This document shows, one piece after another, positions 12,845-25,120 of a stretch of 64,000 bases of DNA. Position 1 is the stretch's first letter. Each line of letters begins with the position of its first letter. The notes below the pieces were generated by a model. The model had not been told where the DNA came from, ran no database searches, and worked only from the letters and a program-made list of their open reading frames with translations. Source of the DNA: Anodontia alba (lineage: Eukaryota > Mollusca > Bivalvia > Lucinida > Lucinidae); NCBI GenBank assembly GCA_964016985.1, contig OZ024828.1:25545543-25609542 (forward strand), read 5' to 3'. The translations under genes were made by a program, and so were the position numbers.

Positions 12845-13081
12845 GACGATCTTGATAGACGCGGGGGAAGTGGAAGTGGAAGTGAAAGCGGAAGCGGAAG
12901 CGGAAAGGGCGATGAGGGCGAACGCCTCTTCCGGGGTTTGTACAAAGTCTGTTCCACCCTTGAGGAGCTTGCCGAACTTTTTGAGGAAGACAAACGCTCA
13001 TGGGAGTCTATCTTTATGGACTTGTTCAAAATCTGCGATGCTGCTAAAGCACAGATGGAGCTTGATAAGGCCGAAAATGAG
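12845..13081 (+). CDS. Exon 3: Ser-Gly linker plus Cys-hairpin module 2
   Basis: Encodes residues 128-206. It starts DDLDRRGG, continues with a Ser-Gly/Ser-Glu stretch (five Ser-Gly pairs), then GKGDEGERLF and the module. The module reads as two amphipathic helices: LYKVCSTLEELAELF, then KRSWESIFMDLFKIC, with Cys-x27-Cys spacing. Acceptor is GTCCATTTAG before 12845; donor is GTACAT at 13082. Phase 0 on both sides. Module spacing and the sequence around KRSW match exon 6 better than exons 2, 5 and 8, so exon 3 belongs to a 'B' subtype. Confidence 0.82.
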
Positions 13082-13101
13082 GTACATAAAATATTCGAAG
13101 A

Positions 13102-13315
13102 TTTAAATCATCCTGCGCATGCGCTGAATATTATCCGGGCCTTTGCTTTCCAATCATACATTCTGTAGTATTCAATGGTTTTGTTAGCGGACAATGAAGG
13201 CCATGATCAGACTGCGCGGATGCGCAATCTGATCAGGGTCTTTGCTGTCCACTTATGCTCAAAGACATGCTTTTACATGACGCGACCCTCTCATGCTTAA
13301 CTTGCTTTATTTGTA
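13102..13315 (+). repeat. Second copy of the exon 2 acceptor repeat, after exon 3
   Basis: Same sequence as 9312-9871 without the extra segment, including CTTGCTTTATTTGTAG at its end. No exon follows it; a foldback repeat does. Confidence 0.72.
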
Positions 13316-13317
13316 GA

Positions 13318-13545
13318 GTAGCAGTTCAGCGTACCTTCTGACATGTGCGCCCAACGAAGACTCAAATCAGCCTCTGCGACTGCACAGTCTGATCAGTCTT
13401 AGTTGTCTGCATAACGAAACTTTGCATTCATGGTAAATGTGCTCAGTGAAGATTCTGATCATTCTGCGGGGGATTCACAGGGTGATCTGAATCATTGCTG
13501 GGCGCACATGTCCGAAGGTACGTTTTCTGAAGTTGCGGCTAAAAT
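13318..13545. repeat. GATC-type foldback repeat
   Basis: GCGCCCAACGAAGACTCAAA with repeated GTCTGATCAG blocks and inverted CTGGGCGCACATGTCCGAAG. One of a dispersed family in this window (also 33433-33740, 37885-38110, 47830-48010, 58790-59025). Confidence 0.65.
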
Positions 13546-14021
13546 ATCTTTTCTAAACATTCCGTATGGGCCACGTCAAGGGAAAAGGTGTCTTCAAATA
13601 TTTTCAAACTACGCAGATTCCGATTTTCCTGCGCACTCGCAAAGTCGCATTCGTGCCTTTCTTTGCCATTGATATATCTAATAATATCCAGCAATTCTAT
13701 TAGCTGAGAGCAAAGGCCTCGAACAGGCTTGCATTCGCACAGTTTGATATTGGCCGTCGCTGTCCGCGCATGCCCCAAAGGCATGTATTCGCCGTGTCCG
13801 GCTCGTATAACCGTTGCACCCAGAGGTCATCGCTGTGCGCTTATGCCATTCGATACATTTTCGCACGCAGTGGTTCATTTACAGCACATGTACTTTATTC
13901 CCAGTGGACTCTTCTACAATGTACCTTAACCCTTTGGAAAGGTCAATTTCAATTTCCAATATATGGGTGTCTGATTAGTCTTTATCATTACATTTTTATG
14001 TTCTGTAGATATTTCTGAACT

Positions 14022-14094
14022 TAATGCAAACAGTGTAGACCCTGATCAGACGCCGCGTTCTGCGGCGTCTGATCTGGGTCTACACTGTTTGCCA
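14022..14094. repeat. Short palindrome, AGACGCCGC family
   Basis: AAACAGTGTAGACCCTGATC, AGACGCCGCGTTCTGCGGCG, GATCTGGGTCTACACTGTTT. Two dispersed foldback families of this shape recur; clear copies include 42832-42895, 45066-45132, 49325-49392, 51965-52032, 52283-52352 and 55990-56058. Confidence 0.75.
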
Positions 14095-14301
14095 AAGTCC
14101 TTTTATAGGATGCTAGGCTTAAATGGGTTAACTTGTTTTTAAACAAATTTGGTTTGACAATGAGGCGATATCGTTACGCCTTATTTACATGTTCCATAGC
14201 AAGCAGTAAAGAATCATATATGGCGTCACAGAATGTGGCAGCTAATCAAAGTCTACGCTGTTTGTCACTCTTCCAACAGTTTCAAGACACTTTAATGTAC
14301 G

Positions 14302-14675
14302 CAGTCAAACTTCAATGGCTCTTAAAATGTTTTTGGGACCACGAAAATTTGTCCTAAATATGAGTAGTTCGAGACACTGAATATTAATCATACATCTAGC
14401 TCCAGGTTAGGATCGAAAGGGGATAATTTAGGGCTGTTTGTTCGCTCTTCTATTAAATAATGGTATGTTGAGTGTACTCATTTGAATCACTTCGATAAAG
14501 CAAGTTTTATTAGTTAGCACGCAAATGTTTTCATGATAATATAAGAAAAAAAAAACTCTCAAATATCACTAAATGTTTATTTGCTTGGCCGATCAAAAGA
14601 TTTTTTAGGGACTCAAAGACGAAGTTCGAATCCGCGACGGTACACGAGCCATCGGTGTTCGAGTCATAGGTTTTA
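14302..14675 (+). mobile_element. Tigger-like MITE, family B, copy 2 (decayed)
   Basis: Left end CAGTCAAACTTCAATGGCTC and right end region GTTCGAGTCATAGG recognisable; central palindrome broken. Confidence 0.7.
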
Positions 14676-14808
14676 TTGCAGTAAAATGTCACATTTCAAG
14701 TAGGAGATTTAACGTCACATTAGCTAAATACTTTGTTAAGTTTTGAACAACTGAGGCCTGAACATCTTAACACCTTACCATGATTGTTCTCCCATTATTT
14801 CATATATA

Positions 14809-15166
14809 CAGTCGAACCTCAATGCCTCGAACACCGATGGCTCGTTAACCATGGCTAATTCGAACTCATTTTTGAGTCCCTACGAAATTCTTCCGATAGC
14901 CCAAGAAAACAAATATTTAAGGAAATTTTCTTATTTTATCATCAATTTGTATGTTGAGTGTACTCATTAGAATCGCCTCTATGAGGCAATTCTAATGAGT
15001 ACACACAACATACAATTATTGTGCAGGGAATCGAAAACATTTTCCTAAATAATCGCTATTTGCTTCCTGACCTGGCAATAATTAACCCTCAGTGGCTCGA
15101 ACCACCCATGGTTTGAACAATTTTCTTTGGTCCCAAAGATGTTCGAGCCATCGAAGTTCGACTGTA
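14809..15166 (-). mobile_element. Tigger-like MITE, family B, copy 3 (inverted)
   Basis: Near-complete; both CAGTCGAAC-type ends next to TA. Confidence 0.8.
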
Positions 15167-15491
15167 GTTGACTCTCATCATCTTATACACTATTGTCTCA
15201 AAGTACTGCGTATGGCAAAGTAAAGGTTCGCCCGTTTCCTATTTATTGTTTACATTTTAACTTCTGTCTCAAACTACTGTTAACTCAAATAGAAAAATCT
15301 AGTCCCTTGGACTTAAGTACTGCGTTTGACAAAGTAAAACCTAATTTAAAGGTTCGCCCATTTCTTATTTATTGCTTACATTTTAACTTTTATCTCAAAC
15401 TACTCAAATGGAAAAATCTAGTCCCTTTGACTTAAGATAATCAGAGTCTACATTATGGAGGAAAAGATTATTCCAAATACAGCCAGCTGAA

Positions 15492-15760
15492 CATTACGAA
15501 AACACGCCTTTTCAAATATGTAGAAAATTTCACCTAAAAAAAGACTGAAAATTTTTAGATAAAAATTCTGATATTTTTCATATTCTGCTCAAAACATAGA
15601 TTGTGGGTACTCGTTAGAACCGCCTCGGCGAGGTGGTTCTAACGAGTACCCACAATCTATGTTTTTGAGCAGAAATAAGAAAAATCATGTATACCCCTGT
15701 TTTACTATATAAAGGTGGGGTTTAAGGGGGTCAAATTTATATAGGCGTGTTTTCGTGATG
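15492..15760 (-). mobile_element. Foldback MITE, family A, copy 9 (inverted)
   Basis: Complete copy in intron 3; one arm lacks the TAAACCCCAG segment. Confidence 0.83.
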
Positions 15761-16744
15761 AACTTTCTTAAAGACCATCTCTGTTATAGTGTATGAGACG
15801 AACTTTATCAAGCCAACACATGTAATTTAAGCAGCCGTTACACAGACAATACGACTGCGATGCAACTTCTTGGCGACTGATTTCATTACGACTGTCTTGC
15901 GACAACCACATTTGCAATCAGGACATGATCGCCAATCAGTCAGCTTCTAGTCGCCGATAAAGCGCCGTTCGGTCGCCGATCAATCGCAAACTGTATGAAA
16001 CAAAGCCGCAAGAGGAACTGATCGGCAACTAATTGGCAGCTGGTCGCCGACTGATCGCCGATCTCTAAGCGCCTAAACCAGTCACCGCACGTCTTCTTGG
16101 AATTCCCAAAAGATGATCGGCAACTGAAGTTGGTCTGCTACAGCTCCGCGACTACAGCTGCGCGACTTTGCTGCGACCTTGCTGAGACCTCGACGACTGA
16201 ATCGTGAGTGACAAATGTTTTGATCGCAAACTGGTCGCAGTCCCACCTGGAGTTATAAGATGAGATGATGTAGATTGCTCATTCAGACTTGTATAAAGCG
16301 CTCATCTACTTTACAAAATACTACATTTTGAACCTTCCTTATTTCGGTGGCATAAGACAGGGCTTGACTTTATATATGTATAAAGTGTACTTTGCCAGTC
16401 CGACGGAAAACCTCCAGTCGGTGGACGTGATAACGGAGACGGAAAGGGTCCTTAAGATCGTCGTCCTTCCAAAGACAAACGTGTTAAATAATTTTTATTA
16501 TTATAATTATTATTCTAATATTCACTAGACCTTGTAGATTTGGTGTTTTCATTAAGGAGAACTGACACGCTTTCAGGGGTGGGTCGTGGGGGTGGGGGGC
16601 GGGTGGGCAGGGTGGGGGTGTCAACGCTGTCATATTATTTTTTTCTTCCTTCTCTAAAAGGGTCCACTCTGAAATGAAAGGGGAGCAAATTCTTTTCTTT
16701 TTAGAGTAGACACATTATCAGAATGGACTTAGTATGCAAAATAC

Positions 16745-16777
<33 letters not shown>

Positions 16778-17031
16778 GAAAGTCATCAAAAGTTATCTCC
16801 TTTCTAAAAGAAAGTGACAAATCTACTACTTAAGTTTTACCGTTTAACAAAATTTTTGTTGTAAAGCCCCGTGCTCAGAATTTGTCGTTTTACTGTATCT
16901 TCGGAAATAAATTACTGTTTGCCACTCTGCTCACTTTATCTTAGCTCCTGGGTAAGGTTGACTGTTATTGTTTGATTAGTGTAATCATCTGAGTGTTCTT
17001 TTTTTTACCCGAATTGGAAAAAGATGAGCTC

Positions 17032-17075
17032 ATTACGAGGGTCATCCAAAAAGTAGCGAGAATCTTCTTATTAAT
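17032..17075. mobile_element. Solo mariner-type end
   Basis: TTACGAGGGTCATCCAAAAA followed by GTAGCGAG matches the typical outer end of a mariner family different from the 3.4-kb copy. I see no opposite end or transposase within 1.5 kb, so it is a stranded terminus or chance. Confidence 0.4.
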
Positions 17076-18439
17076 CTTGCTGGTCGTACTCGGTGTTACA
17101 TGTACTAAGGAGCTTTTAGTGAATTAAGCGCAGATATATTTTTGCTCTTAAAGCGCTAATTACAACTGCAGCAGGTGATAATTTTTATTTTTTCTTCCAT
17201 GTATTTTTCAGAGATAATTAGGCTTACTATTGCCTGTGAATCGTCCGTCTAGCTTACGATTCACGTGAAGTACCAAGTCTTGTTTCCTCACATAACAGAA
17301 TGTGTCCGCATTGCTATAATTTTAAGATTGACACAGAGATAAGGTACCCACAGTAGTGGGTTATGGCTTCCCTTCCTTTAAGTGTCTGTGGTGAAGTGCA
17401 ATTGACCGCTGTAGTAAACATTTATTGCCTATACCCAGTGTGCACACGAAGTTTATAAAACGTCGCATTAACGTCGATACAACGTCATGACGTTTTATTA
17501 TATACAAAGTAATGAAACATAGAGAATTATTAATGAAATAAAATGCATATTTTGAAAAAGTTATATTTCCACTAGTGAAAATATAAAACATATTTTCACT
17601 CCTCTGAGCAGTGAAAAATATAAGACCTGGAACTACTTTTTTTCTTATTTACATTAATGGTCAAGATTTGCATGATTTGCATCTCTTCTGTCGAAAGTGA
17701 TGTATATAATATAAAGAAAATTCAAATGTTTGTCGTGAATATGGTTTTTATTTCATCTCGTGAAGTAAAAAAATGTATATTTCATTCCTGCCTTCGGCAC
17801 TCATGAAATATACATTTTTTCACTTCACTCGATGAAATAAAAGTCATATTCACTCCAAGCATTTGAATATCCTCTATATATCAACATTAATGTGACGTTA
17901 TATAAACGTTGTGAAGTTGCATCAAAGGTAATGTGACGTTGTATAAACGACGTGATGTTTCCTCGACGTTAATAGCAACCAACCAACGAGTTGTTGCCGC
18001 GAAGCGGCAACAACGAGAGTTGGTTGCTTTATGGTAGTATTCTGTTCTATTCAAATATTGCTATACTAAGGCTGATTTTTTTGTGTAACCGGAAATTGTG
18101 AATATGAACCTTTAAATACGTCACTTCCGTTTTCAGCGTTTGTTTACAATCACCCGGTGACAGCAACTGTTAAACCTAACAGATATCACGTTTCCATGCT
18201 AAAAACAAATAAAAATCAGGCATAGGTGAGATTTTAAGGTAAAAATAAAACACACAATAGTTTTGTCAGTATTTTCGGTGGTATTCCAGAAGAACGTATA
18301 CCTTGCGCGCGCGCAACGTGACATCCGGTTGACACGAAAGTAGAAAAAGCTCCACTGATATCTGAGCATTATCGCATATGTAGAGTGAAAATAATAGACT
18401 TTCCAAACAGTTCTTAACGGTAATTTGAGGGGGATTTGG

Positions 18440-18649
18440 GTTTTACGACCCTTTCAAGAATATTTCACTTAAATCGAGCTGATCGTTCATCAAAAATGGG
18501 CGAAAACCGGAGAACCTGCAGAAAAAAAAACAGCTGACCATCCATAATCAGCTTTCCCACATATGACCCAAGGGAGGCTCGAACCGCAGCGGTGAGAAAC
18601 CTAATGGATTAAGAGTCGGTTCTCTTATCCACTAGGCTACGGGGGCCCG
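18440..18649 (-). mobile_element. tRNA-derived SINE, type 1, inverted copy
   Basis: Read on the minus strand it gives the same head (GGGCCCCCGTAGCCTAGTGG), box B-like GGTTCGAGCCTC and body as the copy at 1971. Confidence 0.65.
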
Positions 18650-18734
18650 CAGGGGGGAGGGTGGTTGGGGGGCATTCCAGCTGTCAGATTCAACATTATC
18701 TCAGTAGACCTTGATCTTATTCAATCCAAGTACT

Positions 18735-18885
18735 TTTTCTGGCAAAAGAATGTACACAATACTGGTTAACCGCTTAGTGGACTAAGCCTGCCCAGTAAAT
18801 GTGTGGTTAGGTAAACTGACCACGCTCGACATGACCCCATTTGGTTGACTGGGCCGTAAAACCTCAACACAAACAAACCAAGTAC
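18735..18885 (+). mobile_element. SINE type 2, 3' part
   Basis: CTGGTTAACCGCTTAGTGGA through CAACACAAACAAACC matches the 3' half of the copy at 55195; the tRNA head is missing, as in 5'-truncated insertions. Confidence 0.7.
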
Positions 18886-19786
18886 TTTCAACTAACGCAC
18901 AGATTTTTTTTTTTTTTTTTTTAAACAATCATCACTTAACATGTCTTTCCACAATAATGATTCAGGCCATACTTATAAATATGTTGATACTCTAGCATAA
19001 ACTCCAGACCTTCCATACCCTACATCATTGACTAATTCACTGAATGATACTCCAAATTTTGTGACAAATTTTGATTTTTATGCATAAAATTGTAAGTGAA
19101 AACTGATTTTCTTCAAAATCAGCTGTAATGTTAGTCATTTCTTATTAATTTTAATGTGGCATAAATTTAGGAAAGATTTGTTTTCATATTATTCTAAGAA
19201 GGTGAACAGAATTATGAAAACATGCCATAGGTCTGGGTTTACTTTGTCGCTGACCAATATTCCGGTATACTCTCCATGTGACAGACCACTATACTCAAGG
19301 TTACTGACTGATACGCCAGCAGGGATCAATTTTAGCACTTGCTAACTTGCTAAATGCGCGTTAATTTGATCAAAAAGCAAGCTGCAATTTCCATCATTTG
19401 CTAACTCTAGCAAGTTGGAAATTTTTTCTTTAATTGGCTGAACCTGAGGCATTGTTGCAGAAGTTTTGCAATTTCTTTTGCAAAGGCAATAACAATATTT
19501 TTCTTACTTTTCCCATAAAGCAGGTTTTGACATTACATGCAAACTGTCTAAACCTGTTTTCTGGGAAAATAAGAAAAATATTTTAAAATGTCTACAGTAA
19601 TTTTACCCAGAGTGCTAAGATTTAAAGCCACATTTAACAGTATTTACAAGTGTGAAAAAGCAAGTTGGGACAAAGAAATATCATTTGATTTCTGTTTCTG
19701 TTACATTACAGTATTTACCCATAGTATTCAGACACCTCAACTCCTTACCATACTTAACTAAAATTTGAACAAGTACAACTTACTAC

Positions 19787-20220
19787 CCAATGTTGTATGG
19801 CTGTAACGATACAGTCAGCTCACGATACGATATGTATCGCGATACTTGCCTAACGATTCGATACATATCACGATACTACTTTCATGCATTAAGTCAGAGG
19901 TTGAAAGTTTTGATACTCTTGGAAATCGGGTTCAAAACCATCTCAGAGGTTCAATATTGTGTAAAAATGCCTGTGTAAGATGACCCATTTTGTCATATAA
20001 GTGATCAGTGTATTTCAGTAACAATTTTGATCTCTGTAATTTGTTATAAAAATGGTCTTGAAATTTGTTAAAGCTACTATTTTCTTTGGAAATTGTACTT
20101 TTGGGCGTATCGTCAGGTATTGCGATACTAGCCCCACAATACAATACTCGTATCGTGAGAAAAAGTATCGTGATACGATACAATTTTAATGAATCGTTAT
20201 GCCTCTACAATATTGTATCT
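19787..20220. mobile_element. Non-autonomous hAT-like foldback element
   Basis: CAATGTTGTATGGCTGTAAC and the inverted right end ACGATTCATTAAAATTGTAT / GCCTCTACAATATTG form diverged inverted repeats; internal runs of CGATACGATA. No transposase. Family assignment is tentative. Confidence 0.5.
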
Positions 20221-20904
20221 AATAATAGCTGAATGAGTGGCAAACAGTGTTTACCCTGATCAGTCTTCGCGAAATCTTTCCAACAGATGCAGGACAGCTG
20301 TCAGACAAACTGAAATTTTTGGCAGGACAAAATAAAATTCTGCAGGACAGGAGGCTTGTCTGTTATCAAATTACTATCTCATTTTGCCAGAAATCACAGG
20401 ACATTTGTCAGACAAACTGAACTTTTCTGCAGGACAGAATGAAAATTTGCAGGTTTTGTCAGACAGTCCTGCAGTTTTCGCAAAGACTGCCTGATGGGAC
20501 ACCACATTTTCATCTGGGTCTACACTGTTTGCTCAGGCCTGTCAGGGCAAGGTAAAGTGCAGTAAAGTATAACATATGGTAAGAGTCATGCTGAGACACA
20601 GGTAAAATTATGACCAAATCTTCAGTGATTACTAATCGATTATCGATCACAATGGCAGGACTGATTATCATGTTAATCATCTTTTCAACTCTGATTAGCC
20701 AGCCCTATGCACAGCACATAAATTATAACAAAATATGTGCAAAGCATTCCAGAATATGTGCACAGCGCATACTAGAATATATTGCTCAACACATACCAAA
20801 GTATGTGCATAGTACATAACTTATGCAAATAGTACCATATGTGAAAGGTCAGTATAGGTCTGCCGGCATTAGCATTGCAGTACAGTTAATCGTTATCTGG
20901 ACCT

Positions 20905-21195
20905 TGCTTATCTCGAATAACCGCTTATCTCGAAGTGAAAATCTTGTCCCTGGCTAAACATGAAAATCTTACAACAGGTTAAAAAATGTTGAAAAGAGGA
21001 GAAATTGGTCCACAATTTCCACAATATTTATAATATATCTCTAAACTAAAAAGTCCAGTTACATATAAATTTGCTAAATGTGGTTGTTGGAATTATGTTT
21101 TCCTCACTTCTGCAAATCTGATATGTCGAACTACGGATATCTCAAAGTATTTCAAAGAGTCCCTTGGAATTTGAAATAACGAGAGTCAACTGTAC
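20905..21195. mobile_element. MITE with TATCTCGAA / GATAACGAGAGTC ends
   Basis: CCTTGCTTATCTCGAATAAC on the left and GAAATAACGAGAGTCAACTG on the right are inverted; internal GTTGAAAAGAGGAGAAATTG. A related copy is at 49905-50145. Confidence 0.55.
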
Positions 21196-21329
21196 ATATA
21201 ATTAACAACACAGTTTAAGTATCTTAATATGTAAAGCAAAATTTAGCTTCAAGCCACCATGTTTATTATGTTAAAAGGATTCAACTGACATAAGGTGACA
21301 TTTAATTTATGTGTGGTGATATTTTTCAG

Positions 21330-21451
21330 GAATTCTACTCGGCCTACAGCGAGCCACTGAAGACCTTCAAGACACTGGAACTGAAAGGGGATATGCCAGA
21401 AAAGACCATCACATAGATCATTGATGACATGCTCAGTTTTGTTCAGGAATG
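21330..21451 (+). pseudogene. Degenerate exon-like block, unrecognised protein
   Basis: After ATATTTTTCAG the frame reads EFYSAYSEPLKTFKTLELKG, continues DMPEKTIT, meets a TAG, then IIDDMLSFVQEW and a GTAAGC donor at 21452. The composition is unlike the repeats around it and looks like a real globular protein exon with one nonsense change. The phase-2 end joins cleanly to the block at 22385. Both lie in the 18-kb intron of the main gene, on the same strand. I do not recognise the family. It may be a decayed gene fragment or a misread codon. Confidence 0.4.
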
Positions 21452-21529
21452 GTAAGCAGAAATATCTTATATGTAAATCCCTTTTCACTTTATGATTTTA
21501 TAAAATGAACCATGCATCACTTTTTAGAC

Positions 21530-22130
21530 TCCGCCACACGATAATGGCGGGGTTTTATGGTTTCACGTTGGACGTCAGTGTGTCTGTCTGCGCACCCACA
21601 AATGGGTAGTTAGATGGCTAAGAATTATGGACAATTGCAATATATTTCAATGGGATTTATTCTGTCGGCCACATAAAATTAGTCTTTTATGTGGCTTTTT
21701 TACTGTTAGGTGGCCATTTTTTAGCCACATAAGTATGCTAAAATAGTGATGGTAGCTACATAACTATCCATTTGTTAGAACATCCGTCTGTCACACATCC
21801 GTCCGTCCATCCATATTTAGTGTCCAGATGATTTCTTGAGTAAACATCAGTGGATTTTCACAAAACTTGGTATGTGTATTGATATTGTAGAGCTCTGGTT
21901 TGGGATTGCTAATGTGCAAATTTCATCAAACTTCGACAGAGTTATCTGCCCGAGACACGCCCATATTTTCGTTTCCTGACAATAACATGTAAATATCAGG
22001 GGATTTAACAAACTTGGTTCATGTATTGATATTAAGGAGCCCTGGTTTGGGATTGCTAATGGGCAAATTTTGTCAGTGTTTGACAGTTATCTGCCCGCAG
22101 CACGATTATGGTGGGGTATTATAGTTTAAC
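21530..22130. repeat. Dispersed repeat with CACGATAATGGCGG ends
   Basis: ACACGATAATGGCGGGGTTTTA with two internal units of ACATCAGTGGATTTTCACAA / ATTGATATTGTAGAGCTCTGG. A sister copy lies at 35115-35540. Sits between the two degenerate exon blocks. Confidence 0.65.
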
Positions 22131-22384
22131 ATTATGCATATAATAGTGAAAAACCTGAAGCTTTGTTGTTTTATCCCTATAGGTGAATGGATACATCCAA
22201 AAGACATCACCCTGCCATTGAAGTGTTTCCTCCCCTTTCAATGGGGGATTACTCTTAAAGGAAAGAAATTGCTTTTACCCACTGGAGCAATTTTTTTTTC
22301 CTTTAACAGTACACCCCTTCTTTGAAAGGTCTCGCCCTATATGAACAACAGACTAATAAGAAAAACATATCCTTTTAATTGCAG

Positions 22385-22454
22385 GTTTTCCATCTTCAAA
22401 GTGGAGCCCCAGAGGTGTTTTTTCTGCTTTCCAGTACTAGCTGTTAGTCAGTGA
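22385..22454 (+). pseudogene. Second degenerate block, possible terminal exon
   Basis: After TTTTAATTGCAG the frame, completed by the TG left from 21451, reads Trp-FSIFKVEPQRCFFCFPVLA-Val-Ser-Gln and stops at TGA. The join makes one continuous hydrophobic/aromatic sentence across the intron, which chance would rarely give. Likely the 3' end of the same broken gene as 21330-21451; no upstream exons found. Confidence 0.38.
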
Positions 22455-23854
22455 TAAAACCAGCCCCTCTAGATATGGGAATTGGATTTGTGCACTCTGC
22501 ACCAACATCTAAAAGACATTTTACATGTGGACCATGATGAGTTAATCCAACAGCAGTAAAATTATTACTGTATTGATAAAATGAACAGAATTACAAATAA
22601 TGAGCATGTTAATGAACTTGGCTACTACTGGACCGGACCTGATGAGTTCAATCCAAATACAGGGTGCCCACTGGTCAGGGAAATCTTACTTTTTCTTCCA
22701 AGGTCAGGGAAAAGTCAGGGAATTTTGAGAAATGATCAGGGAAATTTTAAATACTAAGAAAGTCAGGGAAATTCCTAATTTTGGCCCAAACTTCTTAGGC
22801 TGTGGCAGGTATTTTATCCATTTTGAGTGACTAAAAGTTTTGTATTTTATTTTTCGCTCACTCCGCATTGCTACAAATTAATGCTCATTCTAGAAAATGA
22901 ATGCCCAAAATTTTGACAATATTTTATTTTTTTTTTACTGAACAATTAGGGCGGTATATTTATATTGAAATAGAATGAATCATTTATTTTCTGCAAGATG
23001 AGAAAGAGCCCATTAAATTTTCAGCATTTTGGTCAGGTAAAAATAGAATTGGGTCAGGGAAAAGTCAATGAAATGTCAGGGAATTTGATTCTGACTGAGG
23101 GTGGCCACTCTGAAAGAGCTCAATAAGCCACTGGCTTAACTCTAATGCAGGGTTTCAACATATTAATGGACCTACTTCAAAGACATTGTAGATGAACTAC
23201 CATTGTAAAAACTATATTCACTGAAGTGAGACTGCTAACTTATGACATTCTTTTGTCAAATGAAAAAACTGTTTATATGAAATCTTTTCATTGCAGAAAG
23301 TGTCATTGTTACATGTAATAACTAGGTCTTGAAATTTGCACTTGTCAGCTCATATTTATGAGTAGATGTTCTTTAAGGGCAAATGAAAAAAAAATCAAAC
23401 GGCTTGCCCAACAGGACAGGTATGTTTTTTTGCAGTAAGGGTAAATAGTGAAAAATTTTGATTACCTAGCATAATTATAAAGTTCTAAAAGTCATTCCAA
23501 AATGTCACAAAAAGATGTCAAAATCTGCTGACAAGTTAAAATTTCAATTCTGGAAGGTGTCTGTTAGAGTTTACTATTCCACAGCAAAACAGCAACAGTA
23601 AACCCCGCTTCAGTACGTGAACTAAATTCCATGACTTCATGTACAGGTTTGTTTTTAGTACCAAATATAAGACTAAGGATGAGTACAGCTTAAGGGCAAG
23701 TAACAATTTGAGGCCACTTGCCCTACAGGAGGAGTTAGTTCAAGAAAAAATTTTGAGCCCTGAATAATATAACACGAGATAGTCCAGTGATGAAACTTTG
23801 TAGAACTGTAGATTGTTTTTTTTTTTTTTTTTGTTTTTTTTTTGTTTTTTTTTT

Positions 23855-25065
23855 AGCTCACCTGGATGGAAGGCTCATGGGGAGCTTATAGGGTGGTAGT
23901 CCATTCTTCATCCATTAGTCATCCGTCAGTACCTTTAATCAGTTATATCTGCAGTCTGCAGGCCGATCTAAATCATTACTCATCTATAGCATGCCTTTGG
24001 TGGAGCTTCAGTTTTCATGGTAACCCAATGAAAACCTTGGATGCTATAGCAACCAAAAAGTCCCATACACATATTGTGGTGAAAATGTTGTCCAAGCAGC
24101 GTGCAACAGCGACTTTGTTTTATGATCAGATCTATATCAAATTTGCTATTAATGAAGCTGGTCATAAATCTTGCACAAGTTTTCACTCAGATCAGACCAC
24201 TTGCATGCGTTACCTGCTCTTTCAGACTCCCAGAGATGTAATATGGCAAAAATATAGTCTAGCTGATAGAGACTTTATTAAACTACATGTATCTCAAAAA
24301 CTATTGAAGCTAGAGCTTTGAAACTTGATGAATAGACTGGTAGTGATGAGTAGACGATCTGATTAACTTTTGAAATAATTTTAAAAAATTACTTCATGAG
24401 TTATGGTCCTTTGTAATTTTGGACATTTTTACCTTGTCAGCAGAATATTAAAAAAAATGTTGGAGCTAAAGCATTGAAACTTATTAAATTGATTAATAAT
24501 GATGAGTAGATAACCTGATTCTTTTGAATAAATTCTAAAAATATTTCATGAGTAATGGCCCTTTGTAACTTTGGGCATTTTTTCCTTGCCAGCAAAATAT
24601 CTCTCAAACTTTTTCCCTTGCCAGCAAAAGATCTCAAAAACTATTGAAGCTAGCGCCTCATTATAACTTGATGAATAGATTCGTAGTGATTAGAAGTTGA
24701 CCTAATTAACTTTTAAAAACGTTTAACGAATTATGATCCTGTGTAGATTGGGCCATTTTTACCTTGTATTATCTTTAGAGGCAAGCATATGGTTGGGGGC
24801 ATAGTGTCTTTTTTTAAACACAATTTCTAGTTATCAAATTGTTCATCAGACGGGCAGGTAATAAGGACGGTCATAAAACCTTGGATGAGTTTGAGTTTGT
24901 CTAGTGGATTTGCACCAAGATTGTTCAATTTATAAGCCTTGGGGTTGTTTGTTTAGAACCGTCATGTGTCTTTTTAAAATAAAATTTATAGAAAAATCTT
25001 GAACAGTCTAGTTTTGTGAAACTTCGAAATTAAGTATGTAAATCTGTTAAGCTCAGGTGTACACT
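23855..25065. repeat. AGCTCACC-type dispersed repeat, second copy
   Basis: After poly-T it starts AGCTCACCTGGATGGAAGG and has repeated ATTGAAGCTAGAGCTTTGAA, AACTTGATGAATAGA, GTCCTTTGTAATTTTGGAC units; ends near TTAAGCTCAGGTGTACAC. The open frame 23866-24321 lies inside it and is not called a gene. Confidence 0.65.
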
Positions 25066-25082
25066 ACAGACCATTATTGTTA

Positions 25083-25120
<38 letters not shown>

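Noticed and set aside
16289..16528. 79-codon frame
   Set aside because: No acceptor/donor pair, no domain, AT-rich end; looks like chance.
23866..24321. 151-codon open frame
   Set aside because: Lies wholly inside the AGCTCACC-type dispersed repeat, with no domain or splice support.
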